From contig JADCFQ010000014.1 in NCBI GenBank assembly GCA_020249435.1, forward strand, positions 1 to 64,000: 64,000 bases of DNA, read 5' to 3'. Below are positions 8,957-17,866 of this stretch, in pieces. The position numbers were made by a program, and so were the translations under genes. Below the pieces are notes generated by a model that worked only from the letters and a program-made list of their open reading frames with translations, did no database searches and was not told the origin of the DNA. The stretch is from Roseomonas sp. (lineage in GTDB: Bacteria; Pseudomonadota; Alphaproteobacteria; Acetobacterales; Acetobacteraceae). How positions within the stretch are numbered: position 1 is the stretch's first letter; the number at the start of each line of letters is the position of its first letter.

Positions 8957-11046
8957 CGTGCAGCCTCCTGCGTCAGATCGAGATAGCCAAGCCCATCCAT
9001 GCGGCACATCCAGCCAGGGCCAATCAAGGTGCTGGTTTCCGCTTCAGCGATAATGGCAGGTCCGGCAACGGTAGCGCCCGGCCGCATCGCATCGCGATCA
9101 TACACCTGCCATTCGGCCACTTCGCCGGTGGCGGTATCGCGCACTATTTGCACGCGGATCGGGCTTGGCGCTGGCGCATTCGCCACTGGCGCTGCCGGTT
9201 CGACATGCGCTTCAACGGTGCGCACCGTCACCGCAAAGGACAGGATTTCCACATCTGAACCCGGCACCGGGCGATCATAGAAGCGGCTATATTCCGCATC
9301 ATAAAGCGCGCGGATTTCCCGCACATCCTGCGCGGTCAAGGCACGCGGCGGGATCGGCACGGCAATTTCATGCCCCTGCCCGACATAGCGCATATAGGCG
9401 ATGCGCGTTTCTTCAATCGGCGCCCCAAAGGCGCCTTCCGCGACCACGCCGGCCGCTTCCTGCGACATGGCGGCAAGCAGGCTATTCACCGCGGCAATGT
9501 CAAAGCTGCCGAAGCGCTGATAAAGCGACTTCACCACCTCATAAGCCACTGGCGCGCGGAGGAAGCCAATCGCACTCCCCACGCCAGCGCCGGATGGCAC
9601 CAGAATGCGCTTCACGCCGATTTTCTCCGCCACGCGATAGCCATGCACGGGGCCGCCGCCACCAAAGGCAATCACCACGCGGCCTTCGTAATTCTTGGCA
9701 CTTTCAATGGCATGCACGCGCGCGGCATTGGCCATATTCTCATCCACCATTTCAACCACGCCAAGTGCCGCCATATCAGCGGAAAGGGCGAGCTTACCGC
9801 CCACATGCTCCGCCAGCGCCTTGCGTGACTGATCGGGATGCAAACGCAGCGCACCACCCGCGAAAAGCTCCGGATCGTAGCGGCCAAGCGCAAGATTGGC
9901 GTCCGTCACAGCCGGATGCGTGCCGCCGCGCCCGTAACAGGCGGGGCCAGGATCAGCGCCGGCACTTTCGGGGCCGACCTGAATGCGCCCCATGCTATCC
10001 ACCTGCGCGATGGAACCGCCTCCCGCACCGATTTCCACCATCTCAATCACGGGAATGCGGAGCGGCAGGCCAGAGCCCTTCTTGAAGCGCCCAACCCGCG
10101 CGACTTCGAAAGTGCGCGATGCCTGCGGACGGAAATCATCAATCAGGCAGACCTTGGCCGTGGTGCCACCCATATCGAAGGACAGCACCTTATCAAAGCC
10201 GCGCTGCCGAGCGACAAAGGCCGAGAAAATCGCGCCGCCCGCCGGGCCGCTTTCCACCAGGCGGATCGGGAAACGCGCTGCCGTATCAATCGTGGTCAGG
10301 CCACCGCCCGACAGCATCAGATAAAGCGGGCAGGCCAGCCCCGCTTCGCGCAAGCCCAATTCCAATTGCTTCAAATAGCGCGCCATCAGGGGCTGCACAT
10401 AGGCATTGGCGACAGTGGTTGAAAAACGCTCCCATTCGCGCATTTCGGGAGAGACTTCGGAAGAAAGCGAAACCGGCAATTCCGGCCAGGCTTCCCGCAC
10501 AATCTCAGCCGCGCGGCGTTCATGGGTTGGGTTCACAAAGCCATGGATGAACCCAATCGCGAGGCTTTCGATACCCTCAGCGCGCAGGAAGGGAATATGC
10601 GCGCGCACCGCAGCCTCATCCAGTGCCAGCAGTACCTTGCCGGTATTGTCCAGCCGTTCCGGCACCGGCAGGCGCCAACGGCGCGGCACCAGCGGTTTCG
10701 GCAATTCGATGTTCAGATCATATTGATCGTAACGCGCTTCATTCGCGAGTGCCAAAACATCGCGAAAACCCTCGGTGGTGATCAGCGCGGTCTTGGCCCC
10801 CTTGCGTTCAATCACCGCATTGGTGGCAAGCGTGGTGCCATGGATCACCAACGCCAGATCGGCAGGCTTCATGGCGGCCTTGGCCAGCACCTGCTGCACG
10901 CCTTCCAGCACGCCCTTTTCAGGCGCGGCAGGCGTGGTCAGGACCTTGGCGGTCCAGCGCTGGCCATCCTTTTCAATGGCGAGGTCAGTGAAGGTGCCGC
11001 CGATATCAACGGCAAGCCGCGCGTTATTATGTGCTGATGTACTCAT
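8953..11046 (-). CDS. hyuA: Hydantoinase/oxoprolinase subunit A
   Basis: ATP-binding subunit of 697 residues with the ASKHA-type fold. The N-terminal phosphate loop DIGGTFTDLA is near residue 14, followed by GTTLATNAVIERKGA, and a second phosphate motif SFDMGGTTAKVC lies near residue 290. ATG 11046 is chosen: it overlaps the previous stop by ATGA and has GGAGATGGGGCA directly upstream. Partner of hyuB, into which it overlaps. No third or fourth subunit typical of acetone or acetophenone carboxylases is nearby, so a hydrolase role is favoured. Confidence 0.92.
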   Translation of the reverse strand: MSTSAHNNARLAVDIGGTFTDLAIEKDGQRWTAKVLTTPAAPEKGVLEGVQQVLAKAAMKPADLALVIHGTTLATNAVIERKGAKTALITTEGFRDVLALANEARYDQYDLNIELPKPLVPRRWRLPVPERLDNTGKVLLALDEAAVRAHIPFLRAEGIESLAIGFIHGFVNPTHERRAAEIVREAWPELPVSLSSEVSPEMREWERFSTTVANAYVQPLMARYLKQLELGLREAGLACPLYLMLSGGGLTTIDTAARFPIRLVESGPAGGAIFSAFVARQRGFDKVLSFDMGGTTAKVCLIDDFRPQASRTFEVARVGRFKKGSGLPLRIPVIEMVEIGAGGGSIAQVDSMGRIQVGPESAGADPGPACYGRGGTHPAVTDANLALGRYDPELFAGGALRLHPDQSRKALAEHVGGKLALSADMAALGVVEMVDENMANAARVHAIESAKNYEGRVVIAFGGGGPVHGYRVAEKIGVKRILVPSGAGVGSAIGFLRAPVAYEVVKSLYQRFGSFDIAAVNSLLAAMSQEAAGVVAEGAFGAPIEETRIAYMRYVGQGHEIAVPIPPRALTAQDVREIRALYDAEYSRFYDRPVPGSDVEILSFAVTVRTVEAHVEPAAPVANAPAPSPIRVQIVRDTATGEVAEWQVYDRDAMRPGATVAGPAIIAEAETSTLIGPGWMCRMDGLGYLDLTQEAAR

Positions 11047-12308
11047 TGCCCCATCTCCGCAGCCCAACGGGTGACCACAGCGCAAGCAGCCGCAAAATCT
11101 TCCATGCGCATAGCTTCCTTCGGATTATGACTGCCATTCTGATTGCGAACGAAAAGCATCGCTGCCGGCACGCCCGCTTCGGCAAAGGCCGCTGCATCAT
11201 GCCCGGCGCCCGATGCCATATGCCGATAGCGAATCCCAAGCGCCTGTGCCGCGCTTTCCAGCCCTGCCCGCACACCCTGATCCATCGGCGCGGAAAGGCT
11301 GCCGGTTTCAGGACCAAGATCAAACCGCACACCACGGCGCGCTTCAATCTCAGCCACCAACCGCCCCATGGCAGCGAAAAGCAAATCGCGCGAGGCTGGC
11401 TCAACGCTGCGAATATCAAGCTGAAAACGCGCCTCGCCGGCGATTTTCGTGAAACCCGCTTCTTCCGTGGTCGCCATGGTGCAGAAGGTGCAGACCATGG
11501 CATGGCCCAGCGCTTCCAGCCGGCACCATTCCTCATCCAGGCGATGCACAAGCTCAGCCAAGGCAACCGCCGCATCGCGCCGATACCGCCGCGCCGTCGC
11601 GCCCGAATGATTATATTCGCCGAGTACACGCGCAGCGCGCAGCCGGCGCGATCCGGGAATGCCGGTCACAATGCCAATGGGCAGCCCTTCGGAATCCAGG
11701 CTCGGCCCCTGTTCGATATGCACTTCCAGAAAGGCAGCGGTATTCTCAGGGCCGAGCAGATGCTCACCGCGCGCCACCGCATCAGGGTCAAAGCCTTCTT
11801 CGCGCATATGTTCGGCCAAAGTCCTGCCGCTATCGGTGCGCTTCACATCAAGGATTTCCGGCGCCAGCAAACCAAGTGCGGCCTTGCTGCCAGGGTAGGA
11901 GGTCGGGAACCATTGCCCCGCTTCCTCAGCGCGAATGGCCATCACCGTCATGTCGCGGGCGGGCTGAAACCCCGCGCGCTTCATGCCGGCCACTGCCGCG
12001 AGCCCCGCCAGAACCCCGGCGGCGCCATCGAAATTCCCGCCCTCACGCACCGAATCCAAATGGCTACCCATAATGATCCGCTTCGCGGCGCGATCCGTCC
12101 CAGGCAGGGTCATGTATAGATTGCCCGCAACATCATGGCGGCATTCCAGGCCGAGTTCTTCGGCTGCATCACGCACCAATTGATGCGCGATGCGTTCACC
12201 ACGCCCATAGGCTTCGCGCGTGACACCCTCGCCATCGCGTGTGGCATCCCGCAGCGCGTCAAACAACCGCGCCGCAAGCGCCATGTCAGGGGTCAGATTG
12301 GGCAGCAT
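11043..12308 (-). CDS. M20 N-carbamoyl-amino-acid hydrolase / allantoate amidohydrolase family
   Basis: Zinc or manganese-dependent hydrolase of 421 residues from the HyuC/AllC branch of the M20 family. Metal and catalytic motifs are present: GSHLDSV, GNFDGAAGVL, the EE pair in RAEEAGQWF, HIEQGP, and GAGHDA. The dimerisation domain follows HIEQGP. It opens N-carbamoyl compounds, which is just what an upstream ATP-dependent hydantoinase produces, and it overlaps hyuA by four bases, so the two steps are probably consecutive. Ureidoglycine or allantoate substrates are alternatives. Confidence 0.87.
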   Translation of the reverse strand: MLPNLTPDMALAARLFDALRDATRDGEGVTREAYGRGERIAHQLVRDAAEELGLECRHDVAGNLYMTLPGTDRAAKRIIMGSHLDSVREGGNFDGAAGVLAGLAAVAGMKRAGFQPARDMTVMAIRAEEAGQWFPTSYPGSKAALGLLAPEILDVKRTDSGRTLAEHMREEGFDPDAVARGEHLLGPENTAAFLEVHIEQGPSLDSEGLPIGIVTGIPGSRRLRAARVLGEYNHSGATARRYRRDAAVALAELVHRLDEEWCRLEALGHAMVCTFCTMATTEEAGFTKIAGEARFQLDIRSVEPASRDLLFAAMGRLVAEIEARRGVRFDLGPETGSLSAPMDQGVRAGLESAAQALGIRYRHMASGAGHDAAAFAEAGVPAAMLFVRNQNGSHNPKEAMRMEDFAAACAVVTRWAAEMGQ

Positions 12309-12316
12309 GTGCAGGC

Positions 12317-13108
12317 TTACAGCATGCTCCGCACGCGCCCGCCATCCACGCGGATCATGGAAGCGGTGATGTAAGCGCCGGTCTCACCCGCCAAAAACGC
12401 GCCCATCGGCCCATATTCCGCCGGCATGCCAATGCGCCCGGCGGGGATTTCCTTGGCGGTTTGCGCCAGGATTTCATCCTCCGAAACGCCCGTTTGCTTC
12501 GCGCGAATGGCGGTATTGGTGGTGATGCGATCGGTCAGGATGCTGCCAGGTGCCAGCACATTCATGGTGACACCATCAGCGGCCACTTCGGCGGCGAGCG
12601 TCTTGAGCCAACCCCAGATCGAAGCGCGCAGCGTATTGGAAAGGGCGAGCGTTGGAATCGGGTGCTGCATGCCCGTGCTGCCCACCACAATCACGCGGCC
12701 CCATTTTTGCGCGCGCATCGCCGGCATCAGGCGATTGGTGATGCGAATGGGCGAAAGCACGATATTCTGGAACCACTTGACCAGATCTTCTTCCTTCATC
12801 TGGGAAGCGGTGCAGACCGGCGGCCCGCCATGGTTCAGCACCAGGATATCCACGCCCCCCATGGCGGCCACTGCCGCATCGGCAAGCTTATCCATCTCAG
12901 CGCCTGAGGAGACATCAGCCTGAATGCCATAGGCCGCCTGGGCGCCGAGTGCCTTCAATTCCGCCGCCACCTTATCGAGGCTTGCCTGTTCGCGCCCGCT
13001 GACAGTCACAATGGCGCCCTCAGCCGCAATGGCATCCGCAATGGACCGCCCAAGCCCCTTGGAACCGCCCATGACCAAGGCGCGCTTGCCCTTCAACCCC
13101 AAATCCAT
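12317..13108 (-). CDS. SDR-family oxidoreductase lacking the YxxxK catalytic pair
   Basis: Rossmann-fold protein of 263 residues. The cofactor loop GGSKGLG (14-20) is good and the NHGG motif replaces the classical NAAG. After S144 the positions of the catalytic Tyr and Lys hold S157 and R161, as in the set of ketoacyl-ACP-reductase-like SDR relatives known to lack the standard tetrad. Start ATG 13108 has GGAGAAACGGGTC upstream. It is the first gene of the minus-strand hyu operon and ends eight bases before the carbamoylase. Catalytic activity is uncertain; it may use another base or act as a binding protein. Confidence 0.82.
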   Translation of the reverse strand: MDLGLKGKRALVMGGSKGLGRSIADAIAAEGAIVTVSGREQASLDKVAAELKALGAQAAYGIQADVSSGAEMDKLADAAVAAMGGVDILVLNHGGPPVCTASQMKEEDLVKWFQNIVLSPIRITNRLMPAMRAQKWGRVIVVGSTGMQHPIPTLALSNTLRASIWGWLKTLAAEVAADGVTMNVLAPGSILTDRITTNTAIRAKQTGVSEDEILAQTAKEIPAGRIGMPAEYGPMGAFLAGETGAYITASMIRVDGGRVRSML

Positions 13109-13227
13109 GACCCGTTTCTCCACGAAAGAATGATGCCCTGACCCTGCCCCCTCACCCGCCCTCTGGCAAGACGGGCCAAGCCGGGCCATGGTGCGGCCCG
13201 ATCAGACCAGCGGAGCGCATTACCCCC

Positions 13228-14205
13228 ATGGCCAAGCCAGTCATTCTCGTCACCCGGAAATTGCCCGAGGCCATTGAGGCACGGCTCACCGAGGTTTTCG
13301 ACGCCAGGCTGAACCCCGAAGACGCGTTATGGGGCCGCGATGGCTCGGAAATCGCCGCCCGCGCCAAGGCCTGCGGGGCGGCTGGTATCCTAACCGCCGC
13401 CGGGGACGCGATGAACGCCGCCGCCATCAATGCCCTGCCGGAAAGCGTGAATGTGATCTCGACCTTCAGTGTCGGCTTTGACCATATCGCGATTGATGCG
13501 GCGCGCGCGCGCGGCATTGCCGTGACCAATACGCCCGAAGTGCTTTCCTTCGCGACCGCAGAATGCGCCTTCACCCTGATGCTGATGGCCGCCCGCCGCG
13601 CCGGCGAGGGCGAACGCATGGTCCGCGCCGGGCTTTGGGAAGGTTGGGCGCCCACGCAGCTCATGGGTGTGACGCTGCAAGGCAAAAAGCTCGGCGTTTT
13701 GGGCTATGGCCGCATTGGCCGCGAATTGGCCGCCATGGCGCGCGGCATGCAAATGGAAATCCATTACCGCGACATGCAGCGCCTGCCGCCTGAGGTCGAA
13801 CGAGGCGCCATTTTCCATGAAACCGATGCCGGCTTTCTGGCGACGATTGACGTGCTTTCCATGCATGTGCCGGGCGGGGATGGCACACGCAAATGGCTCA
13901 ATCCTGAACGGCTCGCGCAGATGAAAAAGGGCGCCATTGTCATCAATTCCGGCCGCGGGCCTTCGGTGGATGATGAAGCGCTGATCGCCGCGCTGAAATC
14001 TGGCCATATCCGCGCCGCCGGGCTTGATGTTTATGATGGCGAACCGCGCGTCCATCCCGGCTATATGGCGCTTGAGAATGTGGCGCTGCTGCCGCATCTG
14101 GGTTCCGCCACCATCGAAACGCGCCATGCCATGGGCATGCGCTGCATTGAAAACCTCACCGCCGTGCTGATCCAGGGCATTTCGCCCCCGCATCGCGTCG
14201 TCTGA
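13228..14205 (+). CDS. D-2-hydroxyacid dehydrogenase (glyoxylate/hydroxypyruvate reductase type)
   Basis: NAD(P)-dependent D-isomer-specific 2-hydroxyacid dehydrogenase, 325 residues. The cofactor motif GYGRIG is at 159-164, and the catalytic set is R243 (NSGRG), E272 (DGEP) and H290 (PHLGSAT). It reduces a 2-oxoacid such as glyoxylate or hydroxypyruvate, or runs in reverse. First gene of the plus-strand operon, divergent from the SDR/hyu operon across 119 bases; it is followed after 31 bases by the flavin reductase. GGAG lies upstream of the ATG. Confidence 0.9.
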   Translation: MAKPVILVTRKLPEAIEARLTEVFDARLNPEDALWGRDGSEIAARAKACGAAGILTAAGDAMNAAAINALPESVNVISTFSVGFDHIAIDAARARGIAVTNTPEVLSFATAECAFTLMLMAARRAGEGERMVRAGLWEGWAPTQLMGVTLQGKKLGVLGYGRIGRELAAMARGMQMEIHYRDMQRLPPEVERGAIFHETDAGFLATIDVLSMHVPGGDGTRKWLNPERLAQMKKGAIVINSGRGPSVDDEALIAALKSGHIRAAGLDVYDGEPRVHPGYMALENVALLPHLGSATIETRHAMGMRCIENLTAVLIQGISPPHRVV

Positions 14206-14236
14206 TCTTTCGCTCTCAACACCAAGGAAACACGAG

Positions 14237-14875
14237 ATGAATTTTGATTTCGCAAAAATCCCCTTTGAACAGGCCTATAAGCTTGTGGTGTCCACTGTGG
14301 TGCCGCGCCCGGTCGCTTGGGTGGTGACGAAGGATAAGGATGGCGTGGTGAATGCCGCGCCCTATTCCTTCTTCAACGCCTTTTCCGACAATCCCGTGGT
14401 GGTGGGCTTTGGCTGCGGGCCGCGTGCACCGGGCGCGCTCAAGGATACGGTCGCCAATATCGAAGCGACGGGGCAATTCGTGGTGAATATGGTCTCGGCT
14501 GATCTGGCCGAGAAAATGAACATCACCGCAGTGGATTTCCCGCCGGGCGTCAGCGAAATCACCGAAGCGGGGCTTTCCACCGCGCCTTCCACCAAGGTCG
14601 CCGTGCCGCGCATTGCCGAAAGCCCGGTCGCCTTGGAATGCGAGATTTTCCAATTCGTGCCTGCGGGCCGGCATATTATTGTACTCGGCAAGGTGGTTGG
14701 GATGTATGTGCAGGATGATTGCGTGATGGACCCGGCCAAGTATTACATTGATACGCCCAAGCTTGGCCTGGTTGGCCGTATGCATGGGCGCGGCTGGTAT
14801 GCGCGCACCACGGACCGCATCGAAATCCCGCGCATTGATCTGGATGAATGGGAAGCCCGCAAGAAGAAGGGCTGA
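14237..14875 (+). CDS. Flavin reductase-like FMN-binding protein
   Basis: Protein of 212 residues with the FMN-binding split-barrel fold of the flavin reductase family; the pattern STVVPRPVAWV followed by NAAPYSFFNAFS near residues 20-50 is the flavin site. Such proteins supply reduced flavin to a monooxygenase, or reduce substrates directly. No partner monooxygenase is in this operon. The next gene begins four bases after the stop. Its presence with a hydroxyacid dehydrogenase and binding proteins points to oxidative catabolism. Confidence 0.82.
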   Translation: MNFDFAKIPFEQAYKLVVSTVVPRPVAWVVTKDKDGVVNAAPYSFFNAFSDNPVVVGFGCGPRAPGALKDTVANIEATGQFVVNMVSADLAEKMNITAVDFPPGVSEITEAGLSTAPSTKVAVPRIAESPVALECEIFQFVPAGRHIIVLGKVVGMYVQDDCVMDPAKYYIDTPKLGLVGRMHGRGWYARTTDRIEIPRIDLDEWEARKKKG

Positions 14876-14879
14876 GGTG

Positions 14880-15854
14880 ATGCGGGCGCTTCGGTGCTGT
14901 GTTTGGCTGGTGTTGGTGGCGCTGATTCTGACCGGCACCAATGCCTTGGCACAGTTTCCGGATCGCCCGATCCGCTTCGTGATCCCCTTCCCGCCCGGCG
15001 GCACCAATGACATTGTCGGGCGCCTGGTGGCCGATGGCATGGCAGCGCGGCTCGGCCAACCGGTGGTGATTGAAAACCGCGGCGGCGCTGGCGGCGCCTT
15101 GGGTGCTGAAGTGGTCGCAAAAACACCCCCCGATGGCTACACCATTTTGCTTGGCAGTTCGGGCAGCCTCACCATCAATCAATTGGTCCGGCGCAACCTG
15201 CCCTATGACCCCGCCACCGCCTTCGCCCCAATTGGCCTGATTGGCAGCGGCGCTAATGTCATTGTTGTGCATCCATCCGTGGCCGCGACAAATCTGCGCG
15301 AATTGCAGGCGGCGGCGCGGGCGTCAAAAGCGCCTTTCACCTATGGCTCCCCCGGCGTTGGCAGCACGGGCCATGCGGCGGGTGCGCTGATCAGCCAGGT
15401 GCTGGATGTTGAGATGGAACACATCCCCTATCGCGGTACGGGTCCTGCCTTGAATGATTTGATCGCCGGGCGCTTGCAGGTATTCACCAATGCGCTCGCC
15501 CCGCTGCAACCGCAGATCAGGGCCGGCACGGTGCGCGCGCTGGCGATTGCGGGGCCGCGGCGCAATGCCGCCTTGCCGGAGCTGCCAACAACGGCCGAGG
15601 CTGGCTTCCCCGAAATCCAAACAGCAACCTGGTTTGGTTTGCTCGCCACCGGCGGCACGCCGATGGATCGCGTGCAGCGCCTGCATGGCGCGCTGAACGC
15701 CACGGTGAATGAAGCCGAAACACGCCGCAAATTGGAAGAAGGCGGCATTGATGTTGAAACCAGCGAAAGCCCCGCCAGCTTCGCGGCCTTTTACAGCGCA
15801 GATCAGGCGCGATGGGCCCCAGTGGTACGCCGGGCAGGAGTAAGGGTGGAATGA
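14880..15854 (+). CDS. Bug/TctC-family periplasmic binding protein (tandem copy 1)
   Basis: Tripartite tricarboxylate transporter substrate-binding protein of 324 residues. A hydrophobic signal peptide ends near the first 28 residues, then FPDRPIRFVIPFPPGGTND, the N-terminal signature of the family that contacts the carboxylate ligand. TYGSPGVGSTGH and the HIPYRGTGPAL segment are further family marks. ATG 14880 has GAGGTG upstream; the longer open frame overlaps the flavin reductase gene and lacks a signal. No TctA or TctB is in the window. It is the first of three adjacent diverged paralogues. Confidence 0.9.
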   Translation: MRALRCCVWLVLVALILTGTNALAQFPDRPIRFVIPFPPGGTNDIVGRLVADGMAARLGQPVVIENRGGAGGALGAEVVAKTPPDGYTILLGSSGSLTINQLVRRNLPYDPATAFAPIGLIGSGANVIVVHPSVAATNLRELQAAARASKAPFTYGSPGVGSTGHAAGALISQVLDVEMEHIPYRGTGPALNDLIAGRLQVFTNALAPLQPQIRAGTVRALAIAGPRRNAALPELPTTAEAGFPEIQTATWFGLLATGGTPMDRVQRLHGALNATVNEAETRRKLEEGGIDVETSESPASFAAFYSADQARWAPVVRRAGVRVE

Positions 15855-16810
15855 TCTCACGTCGTCTTGCCTTGGCGCTTCCCTTGCTGCCCATGGCAGC
15901 GCAGGCGCAGGCACCCGCTTGGCCATCCCGCCCGATCAGGCTGATTGTGCCTTTCGCGCCAGGCGGCACCACCGATGTTGTCGGGCGCTTGGCCGCTGAG
16001 AAACTCGGCCCCAGGCTTGGCCAGCCCATGCTGGTGGAAAACCGCCCCGGCGCGGGCGCCACGCTTGGCGCGCTATTGGTGGCGCGCGCAGAACCAGATG
16101 GGCATACGCTGCTGGTATCTTCTTCAACTTCACACGGCGTTTCGCCCGCGATCTATCCCAATATCGGCTATGACCCGATGGCGGATTTCGCGCATCTCGC
16201 GCTGCTGTCACGCACACCGCCGGCGCTACTCGTCACGCGCAATCATCCCGCACGCAATATCCAGGAATATCTGGACATGGGCAGACGTGAGCGTGAATTG
16301 ACGCTGGCGGTGGCGGCCATTGGCACATCTTCCCATCTGGCGGGTGTGCGGCTTGGTCTGGCGCTGGGTGTTGAGGTGCGCTCCGTCGTCTATCGCGGTG
16401 TTGGTCCGGCGCTGACCGATGTGATTGCCGGCATCGTGCCGGGCATTATTGATAGCCTGCCTTCCGCCGTTGGGCATATCCGCAGCGGGTCACTCCGCGC
16501 CTTGGCGCTGCTTGCTGAAACCCGTTCACCGCTTTTCCCCGAATTGCCCACCATGCGCGAAGCGGGGCTTGATGTGGTCTCGGCGGCTTGGTTTGGCATC
16601 TCCGCGCCTGCCGCGACACCCGCGCCCATCCTGGCGCGCATTACGCGGGAAACCCAGGCCATGCTGGCGGAACCCGAAACGCGCGCAAGGCTTGAGGATT
16701 TGGGCGGCGCGCCGCCGCCATGGACGCCAGCGGAATATACGGCCTTCATCAAAAGCGAATTGGAAACACTCGGCGCGCTGGCGCGGGCCGCCGGGATCAA
16801 GCCGCAATAG
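15851..16810 (+). CDS. Bug/TctC-family periplasmic binding protein (tandem copy 2)
   Basis: Binding protein of 319 residues; signal peptide MISRRLALALPLLPMAAQAQA with a basic start, then WPSRPIRLIVPFAPGGTTD. ATG 15851 overlaps the stop of copy 1 by four bases and is preceded by AGGAG. The ligand loop and the VYRGVGPALTD segment are conserved, but the rest differs clearly from its two neighbours, suggesting a different ligand and not a recent duplication. It would need an unlinked TctAB or act as a sensor. Confidence 0.9.
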   Translation: MISRRLALALPLLPMAAQAQAPAWPSRPIRLIVPFAPGGTTDVVGRLAAEKLGPRLGQPMLVENRPGAGATLGALLVARAEPDGHTLLVSSSTSHGVSPAIYPNIGYDPMADFAHLALLSRTPPALLVTRNHPARNIQEYLDMGRRERELTLAVAAIGTSSHLAGVRLGLALGVEVRSVVYRGVGPALTDVIAGIVPGIIDSLPSAVGHIRSGSLRALALLAETRSPLFPELPTMREAGLDVVSAAWFGISAPAATPAPILARITRETQAMLAEPETRARLEDLGGAPPPWTPAEYTAFIKSELETLGALARAAGIKPQ

Positions 16811-16879
16811 AGCGCTGCCGCACCCGCTTGCGCTCGCACGCCAATGCGTCAGGATAGCAAGAGGGTGAGGAAACGCATC

Positions 16880-17845
16880 ATGATCAATCGCCGCGCACTT
16901 GGCTTGGCAGCGCTGCCATTTCTGATCCGGCCGGCCGTGGCGCAAACTTGGCCGGCCCGGCCCATTCGCCTGGTGGTGCCCTGGCCGCCTGGCCAGGCGA
17001 CCGATCAGGTTGGTCGCTTGATGGCGCAACGACTTTCGGAAAGGCTGGGCCAGCCCATCGTGCCGGAAAACCGCGCTGGCGCGGGCGGCAGCATCGGGAC
17101 AGATATCGTCGCCAAGGCGACGCCGGATGGTTATACGCTGCTCGCTGCTTCCATCGGGCCGATCAGCCTGGGGCCACTGATCCATCGCACGCCTTATGAT
17201 GTTGGCCGCGATTTGGCGCCGGTCGCGCGGTTTTCAGGCTCGCCCTATATCCTGGTGGCGCGGGCGGATTTCCCGCCACCCGATGCGCGCGCCCTGCTGG
17301 CCTTGCTGCGCGCCGATCCCGGCAAATACACCTATGCCTCTTCCGGCGCGGCGGGATCGCAGCATGTGCTGACCGCATTGTTCCTGGCGCGCGCGAATGT
17401 GGAGGCGCTGCATATCCCCTATCAGGGCAGCGGGCCGGCCATGGCAGCCTTGCTGGGTGGGCAGGTGCATTTCGCTATCGAAACGCTGGCCGCTTGCGGC
17501 ACGCTGATCCGTGAAGGCAAACTCAAAGCCTATGGCTCCACCGCCGGGCGGCGCAGTCGCTTGGCCCCCGATATCCCGCCGCTTGCCGAAGCCGCCGATA
17601 TCCCTGGCTATGATTACACAGGCTGGATCGGCCTGATGGCACCCGCCGCCACACCGTCCGCCATCATCGCGCAAATCGCCGCCGCCGTGGAACAAATCGC
17701 CGCACAGCCTGACACGCATGAGCGTCTGACGAATATCGGAACCGAGGCCTTCTTCGCCGGCCCGGATGCCTTCCGACAGGTTTTAGCGGAGTATCGGACG
17801 AATTTTGAAGCTGTCATTCGGCAGCTTGGCATTCGCGCAGAATAA
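16880..17845 (+). CDS. Bug/TctC-family periplasmic binding protein (tandem copy 3)
   Basis: Binding protein of 321 residues with signal peptide and the start of the mature part WPARPIRLVVPWPPGQATD. The usual PGG is PGQ here, a change in the loop that contacts the ligand carboxylate. HIPYQGSGPAM is conserved. ATG 16880 is chosen because GAGGAAACG precedes it and the shorter form starts cleanly with a signal peptide. It lies 69 bases after copy 2 and 21 bases before the ThDP enzyme, whose substrate it may bring in. Confidence 0.9.
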   Translation: MINRRALGLAALPFLIRPAVAQTWPARPIRLVVPWPPGQATDQVGRLMAQRLSERLGQPIVPENRAGAGGSIGTDIVAKATPDGYTLLAASIGPISLGPLIHRTPYDVGRDLAPVARFSGSPYILVARADFPPPDARALLALLRADPGKYTYASSGAAGSQHVLTALFLARANVEALHIPYQGSGPAMAALLGGQVHFAIETLAACGTLIREGKLKAYGSTAGRRSRLAPDIPPLAEAADIPGYDYTGWIGLMAPAATPSAIIAQIAAAVEQIAAQPDTHERLTNIGTEAFFAGPDAFRQVLAEYRTNFEAVIRQLGIRAE

Positions 17846-17866
17846 GACAGGATCGGAGAGAAACAC

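Noticed and set aside
8953-11046. HyuAB as acetone or acetophenone carboxylase
   Set aside because: The extra subunits of those enzymes are not encoded nearby.
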